From positions 1-64,000 of the forward strand of contig CBDCFC010000043.1 of assembly GCA_965215945.1 (NCBI GenBank): DNA of 64,000 bases, written 5' to 3'. Positions 54,127-61,989 of this stretch are shown piece by piece. The translations under genes and the position numbers were made by a program. A model generated the notes under the pieces. It had not been told where the DNA came from. It made no database searches and saw only the letters and a program-made list of their open reading frames with translations. The stretch's first letter is position 1. Each line of letters starts with the position of its first letter. The stretch is from JAHEKD01 sp965215945 (lineage in GTDB: Bacteria; Pseudomonadota; Gammaproteobacteria; Arenicellales; JAHEKD01).

Positions 54127-55245
54127 ATGCCCGGTGCTTTAGCTGATATTCTTATCGTAGCGCTTGAACATGCTGTGGCGGCGCCATATTGTACGCGCCT
54201 ACTGGCTGATGCCGGAGCCCGTGTCATCAAGGTCGAGCGGGCTGAAGGTGATTTTGCCCGTGGCTATGACAAAGCGGTGAAGGGTGAGAGCACGTATTTT
54301 ACTTGGCTGAACTACGGTAAAGAATCACTAATATTAAACTTAAAAGCAGAAAGGGATTTTCAGCTATTGAAGCGAATATTGGCAAAAGCCGATATTCTGG
54401 TGCAAAATTTTTCACCGGGTAGTCTTGATCGACTAGGTCTGTCAAAAAATGCATTGGAATCGATTAACCCCAATCTGATCCATTGTGCGATTCGAGGTTA
54501 TAGTGCTGATGGGCCTTATGCTGACAGGAAAGCTTATGATCTGTTAATACAGGCCGAATCGGGATTAGCCTATGTGACGGGCTCTGCTGACCAGCCCGGT
54601 CGGGTCGGTGTCTCCGTCTGCGATATCGCCACTGGACTCTATTCCTATGCCTTTATCCTGCAAGCTTTAATCGAGCGTCAATCCAGCCAAAAAGGGAAGA
54701 CGATTGAAGTTTCAATGTTTGATGCAATGGCAGAATGGATGGCCGTACCATTGCTGCAATATGATTACTCCGGCAAGCAACCCAAACGGGTGGGGTTGAG
54801 GCATCCATCGATTGCGCCGTATGGTGTTTATACAACTCGTGATGGCTATGCCGTGCTCATTGCCATTCAAAACCAACCTGAATGGCTGCGTTTGTGTAAA
54901 CAGGTTTTTGCTTGCCATGATTTATCCGAAAATGAAAAATTTGCCAGCAATGTGTTGCGGGTTAATAATCGTGAAGAGTTGGAAGTGATTGTTTCGAAAT
55001 TAGTTGCGGCAATAGACTATCAGGATTGTATAGCCAGATTGAAGTCAGCTCAGATCGCTTTCGGCGATGTTAATGACATTGCCGGTTTGTCGGGCCATCC
55101 ACATTTGCACCGCCGTGAGATTATGACTCAATATGGATCAATAAAAGTACCTGCATCACCAATTTCACCTTCAAATTCATCTGCGCTTCCCGACTGTCCG
55201 TTATTAGGGCAACATACCCGCTCGATTTTTGATGAGTTCTCCTAG
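54127..55245 (+). CDS. CaiB/BaiF family CoA-transferase
   Basis: 372 residues, slightly shorter than the usual 390-410. LADAGARVIKVER and NYGKESLILNLK near the N-terminus are present, followed by the catalytic Asp166 in VSVCDIATGLYS. Substrates in this family include carnitine, oxalate, mesaconate, citramalate and bile acids. The neighbours (acyl-CoA dehydrogenase, PrpD-like, MaoC-like hydratase) suggest activation of a C4-C5 dicarboxylic acid using succinyl-CoA or similar. Confidence 0.87.
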   Translation: MPGALADILIVALEHAVAAPYCTRLLADAGARVIKVERAEGDFARGYDKAVKGESTYFTWLNYGKESLILNLKAERDFQLLKRILAKADILVQNFSPGSLDRLGLSKNALESINPNLIHCAIRGYSADGPYADRKAYDLLIQAESGLAYVTGSADQPGRVGVSVCDIATGLYSYAFILQALIERQSSQKGKTIEVSMFDAMAEWMAVPLLQYDYSGKQPKRVGLRHPSIAPYGVYTTRDGYAVLIAIQNQPEWLRLCKQVFACHDLSENEKFASNVLRVNNREELEVIVSKLVAAIDYQDCIARLKSAQIAFGDVNDIAGLSGHPHLHRREIMTQYGSIKVPASPISPSNSSALPDCPLLGQHTRSIFDEFS

Positions 55246-55248
55246 CTT

Positions 55249-56568
55249 ATGAGCGAGTACAGTTTAAGCCAGCAATTGGTATCTTTAATCAGGCAAAAAC
55301 CTATAGAGCAATTCGACTTAGATACTGCTGCGCTGTTTGTGCTGGACGCGGTTGCAAATGCAATCGCCGGGCGCTCATCCGAGGCAGGAAAAATCGTGCT
55401 CGAGTGGGCAAAAGATCGTCAGGCGGATCAACAACGGTGTGCTTTTGCATTGGGGGCCTTAACGCATATTGTCGAGATGGATGACTTGCACCGCAAGTCA
55501 GTTACTCATCCAGGCTGTGTAGTGATTCCCGCTGTTCTTGCAATGGCAATAAAGTTGAATTTAAGTGGTCATGATATTTTAAGAGCTGTGTTGCATGGTT
55601 TTGAAGCTTGCACGCGAATGGGCTCGGCGGTGGGAACTGAGCATTACAAAATTTGGCACAATACAGCTACCTGTGGCCCATTCGGTTCAGCAATGGCAGT
55701 CAGCAGTCTTTTAAAATTGAACAAGAGCCAGACTGTTAATGCCCTTGGAAATGCGGGTACGCAGGCCAGCGGTTTTTGGCAGTTTATGGAAACCGGGGCA
55801 ATGAGTAAGCACCTGCATGCAGGCAGAGCTGCGGAATCCGGCTTGCTGGCTGCTGAGTTGGCAGAGAAAGGTTTTACCGGCCCTTTGAAAATTATTGAAG
55901 GTGAAAAAGGCATGTTTGCCGGCATGTGCACCGACCCGAGTCCCGAAAAGCTTATAGAGAATAGCGATGATCGATGGCAATTGCATCAGACTTCGATCAA
56001 GCCCTGGCCCTCCTGTCGGCATACCCATCCGGTGATTGATGCGGCTTTAGAAATTACTAATGAGGTTGATATGAATACGGTCAAATCAATATCTATTGAA
56101 ACCTATCAGGCGGCAGTCAATGTTTGTAATCGTACCCGGCCAAATTCACTTTATGAAGCAAAATTTTCTTTACAACATTGTGTTCTTGCCGCACTAATCG
56201 ATGGAAAAGTTGACTTCAACAGTTTTAACAAACAATCCCGGCAGCGGATTGGAGAATGGATAAATTGTGTAGATGTTTCAGTAACAGAGAACTACGAATC
56301 AGCTTATCCAGATGCGTGGGGAGCTTGCGTTCTTATAAAATTTACTGACGGTACACAAATCAATGTCAGCCGCAGCAAATGCAAAGGGGATCCGGATATG
56401 CCTGTTAGTCATGATGAATTAATAGACAAATCAAAAATGCTGATGAGCTATGGCGGAATGAACGGTAACCAGACTCAAGCGCTGATCGATAATCTCTTAT
56501 CTTTAAGTAAAAATAATAAGCTTTCGAGAGAGTTAATAACATCCATATTGACGACCGAGCATGAGTGA
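55249..56568 (+). CDS. MmgE/PrpD family protein
   Basis: 439 residues. ALTHIVEMDDLHRKSVTHPGCVVIPAVLA and HAGRAAESGLLAAELAEKGFTGPLKIIEGEKG are family hallmarks, as is KPWPSCRHTHPVIDAA. Members dehydrate 2-methylcitrate or isomerise/decarboxylate itaconate-type acids (cis-aconitate decarboxylase shares the fold). It begins 3 bp after the CoA-transferase and overlaps the next gene by 8 bp, so it belongs to the same pathway. The substrate is unknown. Confidence 0.87.
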   Translation: MSEYSLSQQLVSLIRQKPIEQFDLDTAALFVLDAVANAIAGRSSEAGKIVLEWAKDRQADQQRCAFALGALTHIVEMDDLHRKSVTHPGCVVIPAVLAMAIKLNLSGHDILRAVLHGFEACTRMGSAVGTEHYKIWHNTATCGPFGSAMAVSSLLKLNKSQTVNALGNAGTQASGFWQFMETGAMSKHLHAGRAAESGLLAAELAEKGFTGPLKIIEGEKGMFAGMCTDPSPEKLIENSDDRWQLHQTSIKPWPSCRHTHPVIDAALEITNEVDMNTVKSISIETYQAAVNVCNRTRPNSLYEAKFSLQHCVLAALIDGKVDFNSFNKQSRQRIGEWINCVDVSVTENYESAYPDAWGACVLIKFTDGTQINVSRSKCKGDPDMPVSHDELIDKSKMLMSYGGMNGNQTQALIDNLLSLSKNNKLSRELITSILTTEHE

Positions 56569-57403
56569 AGATTTCTTTAAAAAATGGATAGGCAAGCAAG
56601 TTATTGAGCACGATGTTCTCGGTCAAGGGCACATTGATCAATTTCTGGCGACGCTCAACACTGATTTAGTTGAAAATCATCATGCACCGCTTTTAGTTCA
56701 TTGGTCGCTGTTTCCGGAACTTTGCAAAACGTCTGATCTAGGGCGGGATGGTCACTATATCGACGAACGTTTGTTTCCTCCTGTAGGTGACTATCGGCGT
56801 ATGTGGGGAGGTAATGAGCTGCATTTTTACGGGCCGCTGTATGTCGGTGATGAAATAAAAAGGACATCAACGGTCACAGATGTTTTTTCCAAGCAAGGGC
56901 ACAGTGGACATCTTGTTTTTGTAATTATTACACATGAGTTAACAGTCGCTGGCGAAAGCAAAATAACTGATAGACAAACTTTGCTATATCGACTTGTAGG
57001 GGGTTCCGCTGTAGATTTGTCTGCCGCCACTAAAATTGATAAAGCAAAGCACTGGCAATTCCAGCTAGAGGTGACTCCCGATCCGGTATTGTTATTTCGA
57101 TACTCGGCCATAACATTTAATGGTCACCGTATTCACTATGATAGGCACTACGTCAAGAATGTTGAAAACTATCCTGATTTAATTGTGCATGGACCCTTGA
57201 TAGCCACGCTGTTGATGAATTTAGCTATTTCACACTGTCCAGGCAGAAGTGTATTACATTATTCTTTTCGAATGTATTCACCAGCATTTGTTAACAAGCC
57301 ACTGGTTTTAGCCGGTGATTATGATGATAAAAATGCAATCAAGCTGGTCGCATTTACTGAAAACCACAGGAAAGTTGCCAGTGCAATCGTAAAATTTGAG
57401 TAA
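56561..57403 (+). CDS. MaoC-like / mesaconyl-CoA hydratase-type double hot-dog protein
   Basis: 280 residues with two hot-dog halves. The N-terminal half (LFPPVGDYRRMWGGNELHFYGPLYVGDEI) resembles the FAS1-like dehydratase domain seen in itaconyl/mesaconyl-C4-CoA hydratases. The C-terminal half has FRYSAITFNGHRIHYDRHYV with catalytic Asn/His and VHGPLIATLLMN. It would hydrate an unsaturated acyl-CoA, for example mesaconyl-C4-CoA to citramalyl-CoA. It is last in the four-gene operon, convergent with the aldehyde dehydrogenase. Confidence 0.83.
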   Translation: MSEDFFKKWIGKQVIEHDVLGQGHIDQFLATLNTDLVENHHAPLLVHWSLFPELCKTSDLGRDGHYIDERLFPPVGDYRRMWGGNELHFYGPLYVGDEIKRTSTVTDVFSKQGHSGHLVFVIITHELTVAGESKITDRQTLLYRLVGGSAVDLSAATKIDKAKHWQFQLEVTPDPVLLFRYSAITFNGHRIHYDRHYVKNVENYPDLIVHGPLIATLLMNLAISHCPGRSVLHYSFRMYSPAFVNKPLVLAGDYDDKNAIKLVAFTENHRKVASAIVKFE

Positions 57404-57473
57404 TAGTTGGTTTTTTATTAAAGTCGGGAAAGTACCGTTTTGAATTGATTAAGCTGTTACATGGGTAAAAAGA

Positions 57474-58958
57474 TTAGCGCATTACAAATGGGTTTGCCAT
57501 TGGCTCATCTGAAGTGTTAACCCAGATTGTTTTAGGTCGGGTGTAGTCATACATGGCCTGAAATCCACTTTCGCGGCCATATCCGGAACCTTTGAAGCCA
57601 CCGAATTCAGCGATGGGTGAAACTACTCGATAGGTGTTCACCCAGATAATGCCAGCGCGAACAGCCTTGGCCACTCTTATCGAACGGGCGCTGTCTTTAG
57701 TAAAAATACCGGCCGCTAAGCCATGTTTGGTATCGTTTGCCAGTTGAATAACTTCTTCTTCGGTTTTAAAGCGAATAACACTCAAGACTGGGCCGAATAA
57801 TTCAGTGTCTACAATTTTCAGGCTTTGGTTCGGGCATTCGATGATTGTGGGTTCATAAAATAAACCGTTGCCCATATTCTCGGGACGTTTACCACCGTGT
57901 AGTAATTTGCCTCCCTGAGATTGGGCATGCTCAACCTCCCGCTCAATATTTTCCAACTGACCAATTGTACACAATGGCCCCATTTGTGTTTCGTCAGCAA
58001 GTGGATCGCCAATTTTAATTTGCGCAGCTTGGCGTAACATTTTTTCTAAAAATTGATCGGCAATATCTTCGTGTAAATATAATCTTGAGCCAGCCACGCA
58101 ACTTTGACCGGTGGCGCCGAAAATGCCCGCTATGGAACCGTTGACGGCACTTTCAATATCTGCATCATCAAAAACAATAAACGGTGACTTTCCACCCAGT
58201 TCCAAAGATACTTCGGCGAAGTTTTCGGCGGAGTTGTAAAGTACATGCCTGGCAGCAGTGGGTCCGCCGGTGAAACTGATTCGTTGCACTAACGGATGTG
58301 AAGTCAGCACTTTACCGCAAGGATCGCCATGACCGCTGATAATATTAACCACCCCCGGCGGGAAGCCGGCTTGTTCAATCAGTTTGCCAAATTCAAACAT
58401 AGCCGCGGAAGCTTGCTCTGAAGCTTTCAAAACAACCGTATTCCCTGCAGCTAGCGCCGGGCCAATTTTGACCGCAACTAAAAAAAGCTGTGAGTTCCAG
58501 GGTACAACTGCTGCTACCACACCCAGTGGAACACGATCAGTAAAAACGAATAAATCCGGTTTATCAATGGGTAATGTTTGTCCGTGGATTTTGTCGACAC
58601 AGCCTGCATAATAATGAAAGAATTCGGCGATATATTTTGCCTGCCATCGGGTTTCTTTGAGCATTTTGCCGGTATCAATAGTTTCAGTACGGCCTAATTC
58701 TTCCGACTTTTCAGCTAAAAGATCAGCCAGTCTGCGCAAATAGCGTCCTCTTTCTGTGGGTACGGCAGACGCCCAGGGACCTTCGATAAATGCTTGATGG
58801 GCTGATTCCACCGCTCGATTGACGTCTTCAGCAGTCGCTTCGGGAATATCCGCCCAGATCTGTCCGGTTGATGGATTTAGGCTTGTAAACCTTTTTCCAT
58901 CACTTGAATTCACCCATTCACCGTTGATAAGCATTTGGTATGATTTTAATTCGGTCAT
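57474..58958 (-). CDS. NAD(P)-dependent aldehyde dehydrogenase (betaine-aldehyde-dehydrogenase-like)
   Basis: 494 residues. Catalytic Glu253 (LELGGKSP) and Cys287 (TGQSCVAGSR) are intact, along with VVPWNSQLFLVAVKIGPALAAGN and SFTGGPTAA. The class includes betaine-aldehyde, succinate-semialdehyde and other dehydrogenases. No betB lies near betA, so this could complete choline to glycine betaine, but position alone does not decide. The coding strand is opposite to the acid-CoA operon. The 419-bp upstream gap holds a structured 228-bp element. Confidence 0.83.
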   Translation of the reverse strand: MTELKSYQMLINGEWVNSSDGKRFTSLNPSTGQIWADIPEATAEDVNRAVESAHQAFIEGPWASAVPTERGRYLRRLADLLAEKSEELGRTETIDTGKMLKETRWQAKYIAEFFHYYAGCVDKIHGQTLPIDKPDLFVFTDRVPLGVVAAVVPWNSQLFLVAVKIGPALAAGNTVVLKASEQASAAMFEFGKLIEQAGFPPGVVNIISGHGDPCGKVLTSHPLVQRISFTGGPTAARHVLYNSAENFAEVSLELGGKSPFIVFDDADIESAVNGSIAGIFGATGQSCVAGSRLYLHEDIADQFLEKMLRQAAQIKIGDPLADETQMGPLCTIGQLENIEREVEHAQSQGGKLLHGGKRPENMGNGLFYEPTIIECPNQSLKIVDTELFGPVLSVIRFKTEEEVIQLANDTKHGLAAGIFTKDSARSIRVAKAVRAGIIWVNTYRVVSPIAEFGGFKGSGYGRESGFQAMYDYTRPKTIWVNTSDEPMANPFVMR

Positions 58959-59118
58959 GACGATGTCCTTTGTGTGTTAACAACCAGAATATTTGATCTT
59001 TTGGTATGACTTTTACTTATACAAGAGTTTAGCTTGATCGGTACTGATATTGTGCATCTTGTAAAAAATTATTGTATGTTTGTTCGACATTGACTGCCGA
59101 ATAAGCGGTGGTTGTGGT

Positions 59119-59346
59119 ATTTTACCGACACTCATTTATTATCGTTCGCGTAAGCGACAGAATACCACGGGCTTGTGCCGGGACCACTTTAAAAGTGTAT
59201 ATATCCCGGCCTTGCCCGTGGATGAATGAGTGTATATAGATTGAACATCGCTCCACTATAAAGCGCGATGTTCATCGGATCAGCCCAAAGGGCTGTTGCG
59301 GTAAGCACCCCGGGTTTACCCGGGGGAATCTATCGGTCGGTAAAAT
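59119..59346. mobile_element. MITE-like structured element, 228 bp
   Basis: Terminal inverted repeats ATTTTACCGAC (59119-59129) and GTCGGTAAAAT (59336-59346) are perfect. Inside, ACTCATT (59130) pairs with AATGAGT (59225). Within that, CCACGGGC (59165) pairs with GCCCGTGG (59214), with CCGGGA/TCCCGG and CACTT/AAGTG stacked inside. Then follow GAACATCGC/GCGATGTTC (59243-59273), CAGCCC/GGGCTG (59281-59295) and CCCCGGGT/ACCCGGGG (59308-59325). No coding frame is seen. The chain of GC-rich hairpins differs from the AT-rich surroundings. It reads as a miniature inverted-repeat element; a structured RNA is possible. The rest of the gap (58959-59118) shows nothing. Confidence 0.65.
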
Positions 59347-59377
59347 GGTTGAAGATTTTCTAAAACGTTAAAAATAA

Positions 59378-60193
59378 GTGAGAGACTCTGCAGAGTATAG
59401 AACAAGCTCAAATGGCACCCGCTACCAGTGGTATGGGCAGCGGGGGCCGGTGATTGTCTTAATCCATGGTCTGGGTTTGAATTTAGCGATGTGGCAATGG
59501 CAGGTTCCAGCATTGAGTAAAGACCATCGTGTTTTGTGTTATGACTTGATCGGGCATGGTGAAACACCAGCCACTGAAAAAGAACTAAACCTGAAACTGT
59601 TTTCAGGGCAGCTCCGGCAGTTGTTAGATGAGTTGCAAGTTAAATCTTGTGCAATTATTGGATTCTCATTGGGAGGGATGATCGCCAGACGATTTGCCAT
59701 GGATTACCCTGACTATTTAACCGCATTGGTTATTTTAAATTCTCCACATGCACGTACTGTTGAGCAACAGCGGGCAATTGTCAAACGTGTAGATCAAGCA
59801 GAGGAACAAGGGCCGGCAGCGACTGTTGAAGCAGCACTTGTGCGATGGTTTACTGATGAATTTCGAAATTCAAACAAGCAAGTGATCGATTTGGTCAGAC
59901 AGTGGGTATTAACGAATAACCACGCCAGCTATCCCCAAAGTTACCGTGTTTTGGCATTAGGTGTTGATGAACTCGTTGCCCCTGATCCACCAATACAATG
60001 CCCAACATTAGTAATGACAGCAGAGGATGATTTTGGCCAGCCCGCAGCCATGGCCAGTGCTATCGCGGCTGAGATTCCCGGTGCAAAATGTATTGTTGTG
60101 CCCAGACTCAGACACATGGGTTTGGTAGAAGCGCCAGAGATCTATAATCAGGCTTTAACCAGTTTCTTTGGAGAAAATCTTACTCATTCTTAA
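59378..60193 (+). CDS. Alpha/beta hydrolase (PcaD-like)
   Basis: 271 residues from GTG 59378 (no ATG fits the conserved N-terminus). It has oxyanion region VLIHGLGLNLAMW, YDLIGHGETP, nucleophile Ser in GFSLGGMIA, and the acid Asp and the His in RLRHMGLVEAP. Resembles 3-oxoadipate enol-lactonase and other esterases of this fold. The start lies 32 bp past the structured element. It is followed 108 bp later by the LLM flavin enzyme gene, perhaps for a linked oxidation/hydrolysis pair. Confidence 0.8.
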   Translation: MRDSAEYRTSSNGTRYQWYGQRGPVIVLIHGLGLNLAMWQWQVPALSKDHRVLCYDLIGHGETPATEKELNLKLFSGQLRQLLDELQVKSCAIIGFSLGGMIARRFAMDYPDYLTALVILNSPHARTVEQQRAIVKRVDQAEEQGPAATVEAALVRWFTDEFRNSNKQVIDLVRQWVLTNNHASYPQSYRVLALGVDELVAPDPPIQCPTLVMTAEDDFGQPAAMASAIAAEIPGAKCIVVPRLRHMGLVEAPEIYNQALTSFFGENLTHS

Positions 60194-60301
60194 TACCATA
60201 AATGTATAAAATTCAATAAACTCACGTAGATGCAGACGACGAAAATTACAGATTAAGTTTTATGGAATTGTAAATTTAATAATTCACTGGCGGAGAAAAA
60301 A

Positions 60302-61339
60302 ATGAAATTTCAGTTAGCGATAAACATGGAACGAATCACGGATGAGCATGACATGCGTGATGTAGAAAGGCATACACTGGAAATGGTGCAGATGGCAGAA
60401 GCAGGTGGGTTTAGAATCGCCTGGGCGGCTGAGCATCATGCGCTGGAAATGACGATTGCCCCTAATCCATTTCAAATCCTGACTTGGTGGGCGGCGCATA
60501 CAAATACCATACGGTTGGGTACAGCAGTCGCCGTAGCGCCTTATTGGCACCCTATTAATTTAGCAGGTGAGGCAGCCTTGCTCGATCTGTATAGCGGTGG
60601 GAGGTTGGAATTTGGCATTGGCTCTGGTGCTTACCAGCGTGAGTTTGATCGAATGTTTCCCGGGTTGAAACAAACGGAGGGCTGGCGCTACATGAACGAA
60701 ATGTTACCCGTGGTCAAAAAGCTTTGGCAAGGGGATTATGAACACAATGGTGAATTCTGGAAATTTCCATTATCAACATCTGTACCCAAGCCTGTGCAAA
60801 AACCACATCCGCCAATTTGGGTGGCTGCTCGTTCACCGATTACCTATGATTACGCCGTGGAGAATCACTGCAATATCATGTCCTGGCCGCTGACACGTGA
60901 TATGTCCGAAGTTGAACTTTATAAGCAGAGATTCGACGATGCTTTGGAAAAGTTCCCCGACGCTCCCCGGCCTACGTTTGCGATGATGCGCCACACGGCG
61001 CTATACAGCCATGAAGACGATTGGGAGATTCCGGTTAAAGCAGCCCAGCGCCAACTTTCACAGTTTGAAAACCTATTCAAAAACTTGGGTGATGTAGAGA
61101 ATGGTTTCCCTAAGGCAATTGATTTTTCAGAACTGGAGAACCGGGCTGAATACGATCCTAAAATGCTGCATGAAAATCTCATGTTTGGCACACCTGATCA
61201 GGTGGTAACCAAACTCATGCGATATCGGGATCTTGGAGTGGATGAATTTATCTATTACGCCAGCATGGGTCTTGGCATGAAGGAACAAAAGCGTTCGCTG
61301 GAATTATTCTGCAAAGAAGTTATGCCTGCATTTTCTTAA
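60302..61339 (+). CDS. LLM-class flavin-dependent oxidoreductase
   Basis: 345 residues of the bacterial-luciferase-like TIM barrel. AEAGGFRIAWAAEHHALEMTIAPNPFQIL, RLGTAVAVAPYWHPINLAGEAALLDLYSGGRLEFGIGSGAYQREFDRM and GTPDQVVTKLMRYRDLGVDEF are typical for F420- or FMN-dependent members of the alkanal-monooxygenase group. It probably uses reduced FMN and O2 on an unknown substrate. GGAG precedes ATG 60302 with good spacing. Convergent with the lipoprotein gene. Confidence 0.87.
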   Translation: MKFQLAINMERITDEHDMRDVERHTLEMVQMAEAGGFRIAWAAEHHALEMTIAPNPFQILTWWAAHTNTIRLGTAVAVAPYWHPINLAGEAALLDLYSGGRLEFGIGSGAYQREFDRMFPGLKQTEGWRYMNEMLPVVKKLWQGDYEHNGEFWKFPLSTSVPKPVQKPHPPIWVAARSPITYDYAVENHCNIMSWPLTRDMSEVELYKQRFDDALEKFPDAPRPTFAMMRHTALYSHEDDWEIPVKAAQRQLSQFENLFKNLGDVENGFPKAIDFSELENRAEYDPKMLHENLMFGTPDQVVTKLMRYRDLGVDEFIYYASMGLGMKEQKRSLELFCKEVMPAFS

Positions 61340-61380
61340 GTAGTTTTGATAATGCGGTAAATACTGGGGATGATTTTATG

Positions 61381-61842
61381 TTAGCGTATTACGTCTTCGA
61401 CAACCCAACCCTCATCGGTCAAATTAAGCTTTACCGTTTGTTTTTGATACACCCAGTCACGTTTTTCGCTAGCAATCTTCTGGATTAAGGTTTTAACTTG
61501 AAGCTGCTTAGCGGAGGGTAATTTTCTGGCCTGCATTTTTTCGAATGCTTCCAGCCACTTCAGCAGTTTTCTTTGGTTGGCCTTGAATGTGATTTTATAA
61601 TCCGCAATGGATTCGGTTTCAGAAATCTCTTCCAGTTTTGTAATTTCAAGTTCACCTGAACAAAAAGTGGTTGTGTTAAATTCTAAAAACTCGGGTTCAT
61701 TAACAAAAAAAGCATTTAGTTGACACTCGCGCTTCATGAACTCGCTTTCGCTTTTTTCCAGTGCCAATTTTGTTTTTTTCTCAGTGCTGGCACACGCGGT
61801 TAGTAGTCCGATAGCGGCTGCGAGTAATAAAATTCTTATCAT
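61381..61842 (-). CDS. Hypothetical lipoprotein
   Basis: 153 residues with a signal peptide and lipobox LLTAC (Cys17). The mature part is charged and helical, with two cysteines (KRECQL, TFCSGEL) that may pair. No family is recognised. It lies between the LLM gene (convergent) and pyruvate carboxylase (divergent), so it is probably single. Confidence 0.65.
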   Translation of the reverse strand: MIRILLLAAAIGLLTACASTEKKTKLALEKSESEFMKRECQLNAFFVNEPEFLEFNTTTFCSGELEITKLEEISETESIADYKITFKANQRKLLKWLEAFEKMQARKLPSAKQLQVKTLIQKIASEKRDWVYQKQTVKLNLTDEGWVVEDVIR

Positions 61843-61989
61843 ATTTCTAAAAATCCTTTATTGGATCAACGCCATACGTAAACGGCGTGATCACACATTT
61901 TTTTGTATTATAAATTAAAAACGAGGATATATTTTCACTCAAATTTTGTTATTCTCATTGACTTGACACCAGTGGGATGAAGTTCAGAA

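Noticed and set aside
59119..59346. Integron attC site
   Set aside because: There is no integrase, no R-box core sites, and the symmetry is a chain of perfect stems rather than one imperfect palindrome.
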